A stretch of 64,000 nt of DNA from Streptomyces olivochromogenes (GCF_021538895.1 NZ_JADDRL010000036.1:20011-84010), one strand, 5' to 3'; shown: positions 43,393 through 52,096, counted from the first letter of the stretch. Program-made: numbers and translations. The notes: generated by a model not told the origin, from the letters alone.

Positions 43393-43460
43393 GACCAACA
43401 ACTCCCCTTGTCAGCTGTTCGCTTCGGTATCTCCTCCGCTGCGCACAACCCTAGGAAGAG

Positions 43461-43481
43461 CTACTATCTTTCAGTAAGTAG
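43461..43481. promoter_or_regulatory. HxlR operator candidate
   Basis: CTACT (43461-43465) and AGTAG (43477-43481) form an inverted repeat separated by 11 AT-rich bases. A CAGTAAGTAGTTAC stretch around it repeats part of the half-site. It lies in the divergent promoter between 43392 and 43519. Confidence 0.45.
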
Positions 43482-43518
43482 TTACCTTGGAGTGCGTTGG
43501 TCCCCCGGAGGTGAGCCC

Positions 43519-43935
43519 ATGCCGACCACGACCGCGGCACAGCGGCGCGAACAGGCCCGTATCGAGTACGACGCGTTCATCCGCGGCTGCCCCACCAACC
43601 AGCTGCTCGACCGGATCAGCGACAAGTGGGTCAGCCTGGTGGTCGCCGCGCTCGCCGCCGGCCCCATGCGCTACAGCGACCTCGGCCGCCGGATCGCGGG
43701 CGTGAGCCCCAAGATGCTGACGCAGACCCTGCGTTCACTGGAGCGCGACGGCCTGCTGACCCGCACGGTCACACCGTCCGTCCCGGTCCGCGTCGACTAC
43801 GAACTCACCCCGCTCGGCGCCAGCCTGGCCTGCCTGCTGACCGCCGTGAAGGACTGGGCGGAAACCCACTTCAACGAGGTCCACGCGGCCCGCGACCGCT
43901 ACGACTCGGACAGCGAGCCCGGGACGGAGAGCTAG
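43519..43935 (+). CDS. HxlR-family winged-helix transcriptional regulator
   Basis: The 138-residue protein has the HxlR signature: CPTNQLLDRISDKWVSLVVAAL, MRYSDLGRRIAGVSPKMLTQTL and RTVTPSVPVRVDYELTPLG. Cys25 at the start of the domain (RGCPTN) is at the position that senses electrophiles in this family. ATG 43519 has GGAGGTG 5 nt upstream. It is divergent from the oxidoreductase it likely controls. The downstream 336 bp are filled by a 28-bp tandem repeat. Confidence 0.93.
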   Translation: MPTTTAAQRREQARIEYDAFIRGCPTNQLLDRISDKWVSLVVAALAAGPMRYSDLGRRIAGVSPKMLTQTLRSLERDGLLTRTVTPSVPVRVDYELTPLGASLACLLTAVKDWAETHFNEVHAARDRYDSDSEPGTES

Positions 43936-44240
43936 CCGGAGCGGGGGGCGATCGGGCGTGGGCCGAGGCCGGAGGGCGGGCCGCGCCGGCCGAGGCCGGA
44001 AGGCGACCGGGCGCGAGCCCAAGCGGGGAGGCGACCCGACGCGGGCCGAAGCCGGAGGACGACGCGCCGCGAGCCGGAGTCGGAGGACAACCGGGCGCCG
44101 ACCGGAGTAGGAGGGTGGCCCGGCGCCGGCCGAGGCCGGAAGGCGACCGGGTGCGAGCCGGAGTCGGAGGCTGACCGGGCGCCGGCCGAAGCCCGGGAGC
44201 AGCCCGGCGCCCGCCGGAGCAGGAGGGCAGCCCGGCGCTA
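43935..44240. repeat. Degenerate 28-bp tandem repeat array, about 11 units
   Basis: Units such as GCCGAGGCCGGAAGGCGACC (first 20 bases) recur at 43989, 44017, 44045, 44073, 44101, 44129, 44157, 44185 and 44213, spaced exactly 28 bp. Two slightly shorter 27-bp units start at 43935 and 43962. A core of GCCGRAGNCGGAGG recurs in most. The 28-bp period is not a multiple of 3, so it is unlikely to be coding. The array fills nearly the whole gap between the HxlR and MarR genes and begins at the last base of the HxlR stop codon. Confidence 0.85.
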
Positions 44241-44271
44241 GCCGAAGGCGCAGAAAAGACCCGCGTGGGCG

Positions 44272-44751
44272 CTACTCGCGCCCTTCCCGCAGGCGGGTTA
44301 CCTGTTCTCCGCTGAATTCCACCGTTCGCCGCATGTGGCCGACGATCACGGCGAGTTCGGTGTCGTTCAGGTCGTCGAAGAGCGCCGTCCAGTCGCCGCC
44401 CAGCCGGTCCCACATCCGTCCGAACTCGGCGATCTTCTCCGGCACGGTCGCCACGAGCACCCGGCGCCGGTCGGCCGCGTCCCGCTCCCGGACGACGTAT
44501 CCCGTCTTCTCCAGCCGGTCCACCAGCCGGGTCGCCGACCCGGTCGTCAGCCCCGTCAGCTCCGCGACCCGGCCCGTCGTCACCGGGCCGCTCTCCAGCG
44601 TGAGCAGGTTCAGGCACTGCAGATCGGTGGGGTGCAGGCCGAGCCGGTCGGCGACGGCCTGGTTGAACAGGGCGTACGACGCCATGTAGCGGCGGGAGAC
44701 GGTGGACAGCTCGGCCAGCAGCCTCGCCCGCTCGGTCCCGTTCCCGGACAT
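44272..44751 (-). CDS. MarR-family transcriptional regulator
   Basis: The 159-residue protein has the MarR winged helix: LHPTDLQCLNLLTLESGP, TTGRVAELTGLTTGSATRLVDRLE and the wing YVVRERDAADRRRVLV. It starts at ATG 44751 with GGGGAG upstream. An inverted repeat (CGTA...TACG) lies upstream at 44786-44800 and may be its own operator. The target cannot be named; the nearest genes on the same strand encode a small secreted protein. Confidence 0.92.
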   Translation of the reverse strand: MSGNGTERARLLAELSTVSRRYMASYALFNQAVADRLGLHPTDLQCLNLLTLESGPVTTGRVAELTGLTTGSATRLVDRLEKTGYVVRERDAADRRRVLVATVPEKIAEFGRMWDRLGGDWTALFDDLNDTELAVIVGHMRRTVEFSGEQVTRLREGRE

Positions 44752-44785
44752 GCCGCACTCCCCTTCGTCTGCGCCGCGCAGAGAT

Positions 44786-44800
44786 CGTATCGATCGTACG
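44786..44800. promoter_or_regulatory. Palindromic element upstream of the MarR gene
   Basis: CGTATCGATCGTACG holds CGTA/TACG arms around TCGATCG. It is flanked by two direct copies of CGCCGCGCAG at 44772-44781 and 44799-44808. It lies 35 bp upstream of the start at 44751, suiting autorepression. Confidence 0.4.
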
Positions 44801-44822
44801 CCGCGCAGCTCGTCCGTCCCGC

Positions 44823-45293
44823 TCAGAACGAGTACGCGTCCCCGGTGTCGAGCACCAGCACCCGCACCTGGTCGTTCGTCCGGTCGCGGTCCACCATGCC
44901 GCCGCTCCACACCGTGGCGATCTCCAGCCTGACCTCCTGCGGCCGGTCCCGCAGCATCAGCCCGAGGTCGATCCGCTGTCCGGGCCCGTCCGCGGGCAGC
45001 GGGCCCGTGCCGCACACCACCTCCCGCTCACCCGTGCGGACGCAGCCGACCGGCAGGATCTGCCGGTCGGCGAGCGGAACCGACCAGCGCAGCCGCACGT
45101 CGGCCTCCGGGACGGCGGACGGCCCGTGGTTGCTCGGGGTCAGCTGGACCTCGACCCGGTCCCCCTCCATCACCGCCGAGCCGTGAAACGCCAGGTCGGC
45201 CTCCGGTACCCCGCCCGCCCGTGCGGGCCCGGTGACCGTGACCGCGGCGAGTACGGCACCCCCCATTGCAAGCACCTTCGTCGTCGTCCGCAT
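44823..45293 (-). CDS. Small secreted protein, unknown function
   Basis: The 156-residue protein starts with a Sec signal (MGGAVLAAVTVTGPARAG). The mature part (PEADLAFHGSAVMEGDRVEV, given as pieces: ADLAFHGSAV and VEVQLTPSNHGPSAV) looks like a beta-rich DUF11-type domain. The SNHGPS motif is typical of such domains. Two cysteines (VGCVRTGE and EVVCGTG) probably form a disulfide. ATG 45293 has GGAG 8 nt upstream. It lies on the same strand as the MarR gene, 71 bp upstream of it. Function unknown. Confidence 0.7.
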   Translation of the reverse strand: MRTTTKVLAMGGAVLAAVTVTGPARAGGVPEADLAFHGSAVMEGDRVEVQLTPSNHGPSAVPEADVRLRWSVPLADRQILPVGCVRTGEREVVCGTGPLPADGPGQRIDLGLMLRDRPQEVRLEIATVWSGGMVDRDRTNDQVRVLVLDTGDAYSF

Positions 45294-45453
45294 GCTCACC
45301 ACTCCGCGTTGTGCGTTGTTTTCGTTATGTATGTCGTGTACGTCGTGTACGTCGTGCCGGTCCTGATACCGGTATGACAAACACATCTATCCCCCGTGCG
45401 GCAGCGGACAGGCGCCATCCATCAGGTGACGCGCGCGTGCGAGGCTGGCGGAC

Positions 45454-45792
45454 ATGCCGATCCTCCGCTCCGCCGCCCTCTTCGTCGTCGCCGCGTTCTT
45501 CGAGATCGGCGGCGCCTGGCTGGTCTGGCAGGGCGTGCGCGAGCACCGCGGCTGGCTGTGGGTGGCGGGCGGGGTGCTGGCCCTCGGCGCGTACGGCTTC
45601 GTCGCCACCTTCCAGCCGGACGCCCATTTCGGACGCATCCTCGCCGCGTACGGCGGGATCTTCGTCGCCGGTTCGATCCTGTGGGGCGTGGTCGCCGACG
45701 GCTACCGGCCCGACCGCTGGGACCTCGCCGGCGCGCTGATCTGCCTCGCCGGCATGGCCGTGATCATGTGGGCGCCGAGGAGCGGGAGCTGA
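45454..45792 (+). CDS. YnfA-family (UPF0060) small membrane protein
   Basis: The 112-residue protein has four membrane helices and the YnfA pattern: AAFFEIGGAWLVWQGVREHR, YGFVATFQPDAHFGRILAAYGG and PDRWDLAGALICLAGM. The family resembles small multidrug transporters but its substrate is unknown. It is followed 62 bp later by the SDR gene on the same strand. Confidence 0.93.
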   Translation: MPILRSAALFVVAAFFEIGGAWLVWQGVREHRGWLWVAGGVLALGAYGFVATFQPDAHFGRILAAYGGIFVAGSILWGVVADGYRPDRWDLAGALICLAGMAVIMWAPRSGS

Positions 45793-45854
45793 CGGCGGCC
45801 TACCCTGGTCGGGAAACGAACGTGCGCACGTCCCCAGGACCCGAGGAGCAGCCC

Positions 45855-46631
45855 ATGGCCCCCGCAGCACCGTCCGCCGCCTCCCGCATCGCCGTCGTCA
45901 CGGGTGCGAGCAGCGGTATCGGCGCCGCCACGGCACGCGAGCTCGCCCGGGCCGGCTACCGGGTCGTCCTCACCGCCCGCCGCAAGGACCGCATCGAGGC
46001 GCTGGCGGAGGAGATCGCCGCGGCGGGCCACGCGGCGACGGCGTACCAGCTCGACGTCACCGACCGGGCGGCGGTGGACGAGTTCGCGACGGCCTTCAAG
46101 ACCGTCGGCGTCCTGGTCAACAACGCGGGCGGCGCGCTCGGCGCCGACCCGGTGGCCACCGGGGACCCGGCGGACTGGCGCACGATGTACGAGACCAACG
46201 TCATCGGCACCCTGAACCTCACCCAGGCCCTGCTCCCCAAGCTGGAGGCGAGCGGCGACGGCACGGTCGTCGTGGTGTCCTCCACCGCGGGCCACGGCAC
46301 GTACGAGGGCGGCGGTGGCTATGTCGCCGCCAAGCACGGCGCCCACGTCCTCGCGGAGACCCTGCGCCTGGAGATCGTCGGCAAGCCGGTCCGGGTCATC
46401 GAGATCGCCCCCGGCATGGTCAAGACCGAGGAGTTCGCCCTGACCCGCTTCGGCGGCGACACGGACAGGGCGGAGAAGGTCTACCAGGGCGTGGCCGAGC
46501 CCCTCACCGCCGGCGACGTGGCCGAGACGATCGCCTGGGCCGTCACCCGCCCCAGCCACGTCAACGTGGACCTCCTGGTCCTGCGCCCGCGCGCCCAGGC
46601 CTCCAACACCAAGGTCCACCGGGAGCTGTGA
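45855..46631 (+). CDS. Short-chain dehydrogenase/reductase (SDR)
   Basis: The 258-residue classical SDR has the cofactor loop TGASSGIG, NNAGGALG, the Ser in VVVSSTAGHG and the catalytic pair in YVAAKHG. The second strand ends in VVLTARRKDR, which suggests NADP(H). The domain closes with APGMVKTEEF and a C-terminus typical of YdfG-like serine/3-hydroxy acid dehydrogenases. Its stop overlaps the start of a tiny membrane protein gene by one base, so they are coupled. Confidence 0.9.
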   Translation: MAPAAPSAASRIAVVTGASSGIGAATARELARAGYRVVLTARRKDRIEALAEEIAAAGHAATAYQLDVTDRAAVDEFATAFKTVGVLVNNAGGALGADPVATGDPADWRTMYETNVIGTLNLTQALLPKLEASGDGTVVVVSSTAGHGTYEGGGGYVAAKHGAHVLAETLRLEIVGKPVRVIEIAPGMVKTEEFALTRFGGDTDRAEKVYQGVAEPLTAGDVAETIAWAVTRPSHVNVDLLVLRPRAQASNTKVHREL

Positions 46632-46825
46632 TGCCCGAGGTTCCCGAAGTCCCCGAGGTTTCCGAGGTTTCCGAGGTTTCCGCGAACAGCGCCTCCGCCG
46701 AGAAGCGCCGCCTGGAGCAGGAGACCAAGAACGAGCGCCAGGTCTGGTACTTCCTGGCCTACTTCCTCTTCGGCATCCACTTCATCGCGTTCGTCATGAT
46801 CTACGCGGTGCGGCACGCGAAGTAG
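46631..46825 (+). CDS. Tiny single-helix membrane protein with an EVP/EVS repeat
   Basis: The 64-residue protein has a tandem tripeptide repeat at its N-terminus (PEVPEVPEVSEVSEVS), a charged segment (EKRRLEQETKNERQ) and one membrane helix (VWYFLAYFLFGIHFIAFVMI). The repeat is coded by 9-bp units of GAGGTTTCC type, so its length could vary by slippage. The ATG overlaps the SDR stop. No family is certain. A terminator follows directly. Confidence 0.65.
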   Translation: MPEVPEVPEVSEVSEVSANSASAEKRRLEQETKNERQVWYFLAYFLFGIHFIAFVMIYAVRHAK

Positions 46826-46829
46826 CGCG

Positions 46830-46870
46830 CCGTCCCGCCGACCGCGGGGGGCACCTGGTCGGCGGGACGG
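46830..46870. terminator. Bidirectional terminator
   Basis: CCGTCCCGCCGACC (46830-46843) and GGTCGGCGGGACGG (46857-46870) form a perfect 14-bp stem with a 13-nt loop between convergent genes ending at 46825 and 46874. Confidence 0.85.
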
Positions 46871-46873
46871 CTG

Positions 46874-47002
46874 TCAGTGGTGCGGGGACCGCATCACGTT
46901 CCGCACCGGCACCGGATCGGGCCGCGCGGACGGGGACGGGCGGACGAGCCGTCCCACCGCTCCCGCGACCGCGACGGCCACGAGGGTGATCAGGACGCCC
47001 AT
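46874..47002 (-). CDS. Possible 42-residue membrane peptide
   Basis: MGVLITLVAVAVAGAVGRLV is a hydrophobic helix followed by a proline/arginine-rich tail ending in NVMRSPHH. The ATG lies 13 bp inside the end of the split-barrel gene in another frame. It could be a real small membrane protein or an accidental frame; nothing beyond hydrophobicity supports it. Confidence 0.35.
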   Translation of the reverse strand: MGVLITLVAVAVAGAVGRLVRPSPSARPDPVPVRNVMRSPHH

Positions 47003-47934
47003 CGCGACCGGCCGGGCCGGGCAGCGGACGCCGCGACCTCGCGGAACCGGTCCCAGCGCACCTGGGGCCGGGCCAGACCCCGGCGTTGCAGATACCGGTC
47101 GGTGGCCCGCTGGGTGCTGCGCAGCACCCGCGGCGCGTCGCTCGGCCGTCCCGAGCCCATCGGCTCCAGCACCTTGCCGGGAACCAGCAGCCAGCCCTCG
47201 TCGGTCCGGCACAGCTCACCGCGGACCAGCGCGTTCCGCATGTGGTTGAGCCGCTCGTCGTGCCGGTGCACCAGCAGCGAGGCCGGGCCGGGAGCCACCG
47301 CGCGGTCGTCGGGCGGGAGCACCGCGAAGCCGCCGGCCGCCGGTGCCGTCCGGGTCCGGGCCAGGACGGGCGCCCCGGACGCGTCGCGGGCGCCGAGGAC
47401 CGCGGTGGAGTAGCCGGCGAGCCGCGCGGCCCCGGGCAGCGGTGCGCCGCCCGCGACGGCTGACATCTGCGGCAGGGGCGGCACCGAGGCGGGCCGCACG
47501 ATCACCTGTTCCGGAGCCACGGTGATGACGAGCCGCAGGTAGTACCAGTCCATCAACCGCCGCATGGGCCACGCGAGATACGACCGGCTGTGCGGCTGCC
47601 GCTCGAAGAGCATCCGCCAGTAGTCCTCAAGGTCCTCGGGGCCCGTCCTGATGTCCTCGGGGCACTCGGCCCGGCCGCCGACGAAGATCTGCGGGGCGTC
47701 GCCGAGACCGCTGCCGGTGGGGTCGGAGAAGAGCAGGGCGACGCGTCCGTCCCGGCGCACGTTCAGCGCCTTCTGCGCGAACGCCAGGGACGTGGTCAGC
47801 CGGAGCGTGCCGTCCTCGTGCCGCCGCACCGCCGTCGGCCAGGCCAGCGGCGTACCGTCCCGGCCCAGCGTGGCGAACTCGCAGGTGCGGTAGGCGTCGA
47901 GGACGGCGAGCGGGGCGGAGTCGAGGACGGTCAC
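46990..47934 (-). CDS. Pyridoxamine 5'-phosphate oxidase-like FMN-binding split-barrel protein
   Basis: The 314-residue protein has a PNPOx-like start: TCEFATLGRDGTPLAWPTAV, RLTTSLAFAQKALNVRRDGR, VALLFSDPTGSG. The first 150 residues probably bind FMN or F420. The rest resembles a duplicated barrel (GYSTAVLGARDASGAPVL). It may be a deazaflavin or heme-related reductase. GTG 47934 overlaps the hemerythrin-like gene stop as GTGA, so they are coupled; that pairing suggests an oxygen or nitric-oxide-related function, by inference. Confidence 0.78.
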   Translation of the reverse strand: MTVLDSAPLAVLDAYRTCEFATLGRDGTPLAWPTAVRRHEDGTLRLTTSLAFAQKALNVRRDGRVALLFSDPTGSGLGDAPQIFVGGRAECPEDIRTGPEDLEDYWRMLFERQPHSRSYLAWPMRRLMDWYYLRLVITVAPEQVIVRPASVPPLPQMSAVAGGAPLPGAARLAGYSTAVLGARDASGAPVLARTRTAPAAGGFAVLPPDDRAVAPGPASLLVHRHDERLNHMRNALVRGELCRTDEGWLLVPGKVLEPMGSGRPSDAPRVLRSTQRATDRYLQRRGLARPQVRWDRFREVAASAARPGRSRWAS

Positions 47935-48629
47935 CGTCCCGCCTCCCCGGTCAGCGGGGCCCGCATGCCGCGGCAGAAGGAGGCGTACTGCCGCCGGCCC
48001 ACCAGCCGCCACACGAGGCGTCCCAGCAGCGGCGCCCGGCCGAGGAAGTAGGCCCGCTCCTCCTCGGTGGCGTCCTCCAGAATCGCGCCGATGGCGAGCA
48101 TGACCTTGTTCTTCGGGAGGGTCTCCAGCCCGCGGCGGCCGACCTCGTCCCATTCGTCGACGGTCAGGTGCTCCTCGACCAGCGGAAGGACCAGCCGCTC
48201 CTCGTCGTCGAGGTGGTCGAGCAGCACGAGCCGGTGCTCCTCCAGCGCCAGGGCGAGCTCCTGCCCGGCGACGCTGTCGGCCGACCGCTGCCACTGGGGT
48301 GCCCACTGCGCGACCGCCGCCAGGGTGGCGTCGATGCGTTCGTGCTGCTCGGCCATCCGGACGACCAGCTCCTCGTTCGCGGCCCGAGCGCGCACGAGCG
48401 GCCAGATCAGCTCGTCCTCAAGGGTGTGGTGGTGGTGCAGACCCGTCACGTAGTCGGTCAGATAGGCCGAGACCTCCGCGGCCCGTGCCGACGCGCCGTC
48501 CGGTACGGCACGCACCAGCCGGGGCAGCAGCGCCGACTCGCGGCGGAAGACGCGGTGGACCACGACCATCTCGTGGGTGTAGGGACGCCCGTCGGCGGGG
48601 AGGCCGGACGGTGCACTGCTGAGGGACAC
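47931..48629 (-). CDS. Hemerythrin-like HHE domain protein
   Basis: The 232-residue protein has the HHE cation-binding pattern: YTHEMVVVHRVFRRESALL, GLHHHHTLEDELIWPLV, AEQHERIDA and LALEEHRLVLLDHLDDEERLVLPL. These His/Glu/Asp residues would form a di-iron or similar site. Proposed roles are oxygen or NO binding. GTG 48629 with GGAG 9 nt upstream was chosen over TTG 48644, which has no ribosome-binding site. It is coupled to the split-barrel protein gene. Confidence 0.85.
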   Translation of the reverse strand: MSLSSAPSGLPADGRPYTHEMVVVHRVFRRESALLPRLVRAVPDGASARAAEVSAYLTDYVTGLHHHHTLEDELIWPLVRARAANEELVVRMAEQHERIDATLAAVAQWAPQWQRSADSVAGQELALALEEHRLVLLDHLDDEERLVLPLVEEHLTVDEWDEVGRRGLETLPKNKVMLAIGAILEDATEEERAYFLGRAPLLGRLVWRLVGRRQYASFCRGMRAPLTGEAGR

Positions 48630-48756
48630 GCGGGTGTGCTCCAACGATCGGTTTCGGACAACGGATGCCCACGCTGCCGCCGCCCACTTGGCGACGACTT
48701 GGCGTCCCGCTCGGCGCCGTGCCCGATGCCTTCCTGGCCAGGGCGTTTACCCCTCA

Positions 48757-48788
48757 TTGACGGGATGCGTACGGTCCTCGGCTAGATT
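48757..48788 (+). promoter_or_regulatory. Candidate promoter with a leaderless start
   Basis: TTGACG (48757-48762) and TAGATT (48783-48788) are a possible -35/-10 pair, though the 20-bp spacer is long. The GTG of the SARP gene is only 8 nt after the -10, so the transcript would be leaderless. No Shine-Dalgarno sequence is visible. Confidence 0.4.
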
Positions 48789-48796
48789 CCGGCGAC

Positions 48797-51700
48797 GTGC
48801 TGCGTATCAGAGTCCTGGGTCCTTTGGGTGCCGACGTCGCGGGGGAACCGGTGGGACTGGGAGCCCCGCGGCAGCGGGCGCTCCTCGCGCTTCTGATCGC
48901 GGCCCGCGGCGCGGTGGTCTCCGTCGACCGCGTGGCGGACGACCTGTGGCGCGGGGCGCCCCCGGCCAAGGCGACCGTGTCCCTGCACGCGTACGTGTCG
49001 AACCTGCGCCGCCTGCTCGAACCCGAGCGGCTGCCCCGTACCCCCGCCTCGGTCCTGGTCTCCTCGCCCCCGGGATACGCCCTGCGGCTGCCCGAAGAGG
49101 CGGTGGACGCCTGGCGTTTCGAGGCCTGGGTGGGCCGCGCCCGGCGCGCCCCGGCCGCGCAGGCCCGCGAGTCGCTGGCCGAGGCGCTGCGCTGGTGGCG
49201 GGGGCCCGCCTTCCTGGAGCACGCGGACGAGACCTGGGCGGGGCCCGAGGTGGCCCGGCTGGGCGCGCTGCGCGCCGAGGCCCGTGAACTCGCCGTCGCG
49301 GCCGATCTGCGCACCGGGCACCTGGCCGAGGCCGCAGCGGCGGCCGAGGAGATGGTGCGGGAGAGCCCGTTGCGGGAGGAGGGCTGGCGGCTGCTGACGC
49401 TCGCCCACTGGGCCGGCGGCCGGCGCGGCGATGCCCTCGGCGCGCTGCGCGGCGCGAAGTCCGTACTGCGCGACGAACTCGGCTGCGATCCCTCCCCGGC
49501 CCTGGCGGAGCTGGAACAGGCCGTCCTCGCCCAGCGGCTGGACGTGCTGCGCGCGGCCGTACCGGAACCGCCGTCGGCCGGCGCCGCCCCGGCCGGTCTG
49601 CCCGGCGGCGGACACGAGCTCTTCGTCGGCAGGAGCGCGGAGTTGCGAGCCCTGGACACGGCCGCGCGGGCCGCCCGGCGCACGGGCGGCACGGTGCTGG
49701 TCACCGGGGAGGCGGGCGCGGGCAAGTCCGCCCTGCTCGGCCGGCTCGCCGACCGTCTGCGCAGGGAGGGCTGGACGGTGGTGATCGGCCGCTGCCCGGA
49801 GTACGAGGGCGCACCGCCGGCCTGGGCCTGGGTGGAGGCGCTCGGCACGCTCGCCCGGACCGTGCCCCCGGCGCAGCACCGGGAACTGGCGGCCCTGCTG
49901 TACGAACCGGACGGCACGGCCGCCACGACCCGCGACGAGGCGACCGCGGGACTCTTCCGTATGCACCGCGCCTTCACCGCCTGGCTCCGGGACGCGGCCG
50001 GCGCGCGGCCGCTCGCCGTGCTGGTCGAGGACCTGCACCGCGCCGACGGCCAGACCCTCGCCCTGCTCGAAGCGGCGACCGCGGTCACCGGCGTGGCCCT
50101 CCTCACCGTCGCCAGCTACCGCCCGGCCGAGGGGGGCGAGCAGCTGGCCAAGACCCTGGCCCACCTCGCTCCCCGGCTGCCGCACCGCATCGCGCTCACC
50201 GGTCTGTCACCGGGCGACGTCGCCACCGTGGTCGACGCCGTCTGCGGCGAACCCGTGGACGCGACCACGGTGGCGGCGCTCGCCGAACGCACCGGCGGCA
50301 ATCCGTTCTATGTATGGGAGAGCGCGCGGCTGCTGGCCGGCGAGGGCGCGCTGGTGGCCGTGTCCGAGGTACCCCAGGGGGTGCGGGACGTGCTGCGCAG
50401 ACGGCTGGCGCTGCTGTCCGCCGACGCGCGTGCGGCCCTGCGGCTCGCGGCCGTCGCGGGGCTGGAGTCCGACGTGGCGCTGCTGGCGGACGCGGACGAG
50501 GAGACCGTACTGGCGGGGCTCGACGCCGCCGTGGCCGCGGATCTGCTGACCGAGCCCGGGCCCGGACGCGTCCGGTTCGTGCACGCGCTGGTCCGCGACA
50601 CCGTGTACACCGACCTGTCGGGCATACGCCGCTCGCGCCTGCACGACCGCATCGCCCGGGAACTGCGCCGGCACCGCCCGGACGACCTGGCCGGACTGGC
50701 CCACCACTTCGCCCGCTCGGGCAGGACGGCGAACGCTCCCCTGGCCGTCGACTACGCGCTGCGCGCCGCCGAGGTGGCCGAGCGGCGCTACGCCCACGAC
50801 GTGGCCGTCGGGCTGATCCAGCAGGCCCTGGACGCGCAGGCCGCGGCCACCGCCGACACCGACGCCCACCCGGACGACACGGTCGCGCTGCTGGTGCGGC
50901 TGCTCGGCGCGCAGGTGCGGGCCGGTGCCACGGACGCGGCCCGGCACACCCGGCAGCAGGCGGTCGACCTGGCGGTGCGGGCGGGCCGGGACGACCTGGC
51001 CGCGGCGGTCTACGGCGCCTGGACCGAGCCCTCGCCCTGGCGCAGCCGGCTGGAGGGCTTCTGGGACCGGACCGCGCTGGCCCGCCTGGAACGGCTCGCC
51101 CACGACGACACACTGGACGGTCCGACCCGTGCCCGCGTGCTCCAGGTCCTGGCGGACGCGGTGGCGGGCGAGGACGCGCCACGGGCGGCCACGGCGGCGC
51201 GGGCCCAGCTGGCGCTGGCGCGGGCCGACGGCGAACCGCGGCTGCTGGCCTCGGCGCTGATGACGTCGGCCCGGCTGCTGCCGCACGAACTGCAGGGCGC
51301 CGACCGCACGCCGCTCGTCGACGAACTGCGCGGCCTCGCCCGGACGCACGACCTTCCCGCCTACCACTGGGTGTGCGAGCACCTCGACGGACTGACCGCC
51401 GCGACCCGCAACGATCCGGACGCGGTACGCCGGCACACCGCCGCGGGCCTGGAACTGGCGCAGCGCTACCGGATGCGCTGGGCGCGGGCCATCAACGCCA
51501 CCACGTTGGCCATGCTGGCCGCGACCGCCGGCCGTTTCGACGAGGCGGAGGCCCGGTACGCCGAGGCGGACGGGCTGTTCCAGCGGGTCGGGGCGCACCA
51601 CGCCACGGGCCCGCGCACGCTGGGCCTGTGGACCATCCGGCTCACCCAGGGGCGGGAGGCCGACATCGAGCCGGTCGTCCGCCAGGTGCACGCGGCCGTC

Positions 51701-52096
51701 GGCGCCCCCGTCGCCGTCGCGCACGCCCTGGTCCTGGCCCGCCTGGGCCGGCTGGACGAGGCCCGGGCCGTGTCCTTCCCGCCGCGTCCGGTGACGGACC
51801 ACCTCTACGGCGTGGAGCTGGACTACCGCTGCGAGCTCGCGGTCCGGCTGGGCGACCGGGACACGGCGGCCGAGCTGATCCGGCAACTGCTGCCCCTGCG
51901 GGAGCAGTTCGCCGGCGCGGCGGGCGGGGCGTACGCCACGCGTCCGCTCGCCCATCCGCTCGGCGACCTGTACCGGTTCACCGGTGAGCGGCGGTCCGCG
52001 GCCGAGGCCTACGCCCTGGCCGAGCGAGTCGCCCGCGCCTGGGACTCGGCCCACCACGCCGCCGCGGCACGTCGGGCCGCGGCCCGGCTCGGTTAG
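48797..52096 (+). CDS. AfsR/SARP-family transcriptional activator with ATPase and TPR regions
   Basis: The 1099-residue protein has an OmpR-like winged helix (RIRVLGPLGADVAG, KATVSLHAYVSNLRRLLEP), then a bacterial transcriptional activation domain (residues about 95-240). An AAA/STAND ATPase follows with Walker A GEAGAGKSA near residue 304 and Walker B LVEDLHRADG. The last 450 residues are alpha-helical and TPR-like. The layout fits large SARP regulators that activate secondary-metabolite genes. No biosynthetic cluster adjoins it. It begins with GTG and no ribosome-binding site, suggesting a leaderless transcript. Confidence 0.9.
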   Translation: MLRIRVLGPLGADVAGEPVGLGAPRQRALLALLIAARGAVVSVDRVADDLWRGAPPAKATVSLHAYVSNLRRLLEPERLPRTPASVLVSSPPGYALRLPEEAVDAWRFEAWVGRARRAPAAQARESLAEALRWWRGPAFLEHADETWAGPEVARLGALRAEARELAVAADLRTGHLAEAAAAAEEMVRESPLREEGWRLLTLAHWAGGRRGDALGALRGAKSVLRDELGCDPSPALAELEQAVLAQRLDVLRAAVPEPPSAGAAPAGLPGGGHELFVGRSAELRALDTAARAARRTGGTVLVTGEAGAGKSALLGRLADRLRREGWTVVIGRCPEYEGAPPAWAWVEALGTLARTVPPAQHRELAALLYEPDGTAATTRDEATAGLFRMHRAFTAWLRDAAGARPLAVLVEDLHRADGQTLALLEAATAVTGVALLTVASYRPAEGGEQLAKTLAHLAPRLPHRIALTGLSPGDVATVVDAVCGEPVDATTVAALAERTGGNPFYVWESARLLAGEGALVAVSEVPQGVRDVLRRRLALLSADARAALRLAAVAGLESDVALLADADEETVLAGLDAAVAADLLTEPGPGRVRFVHALVRDTVYTDLSGIRRSRLHDRIARELRRHRPDDLAGLAHHFARSGRTANAPLAVDYALRAAEVAERRYAHDVAVGLIQQALDAQAAATADTDAHPDDTVALLVRLLGAQVRAGATDAARHTRQQAVDLAVRAGRDDLAAAVYGAWTEPSPWRSRLEGFWDRTALARLERLAHDDTLDGPTRARVLQVLADAVAGEDAPRAATAARAQLALARADGEPRLLASALMTSARLLPHELQGADRTPLVDELRGLARTHDLPAYHWVCEHLDGLTAATRNDPDAVRRHTAAGLELAQRYRMRWARAINATTLAMLAATAGRFDEAEARYAEADGLFQRVGAHHATGPRTLGLWTIRLTQGREADIEPVVRQVHAAVGAPVAVAHALVLARLGRLDEARAVSFPPRPVTDHLYGVELDYRCELAVRLGDRDTAAELIRQLLPLREQFAGAAGGAYATRPLAHPLGDLYRFTGERRSAAEAYALAERVARAWDSAHHAAAARRAAARLG

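Noticed and set aside
43626..44174. Extended open frame across the 28-bp array
   Set aside because: It is another frame through the HxlR gene and then the repeat; the 28-bp period breaks any regular peptide repeat.
45321..45376. 9-bp GTCGTGTAC repeats and an ATACCGGTAT palindrome near the secreted protein gene
   Set aside because: Only two to three imperfect copies and a short palindrome, too weak to call an operator or a repeat element.
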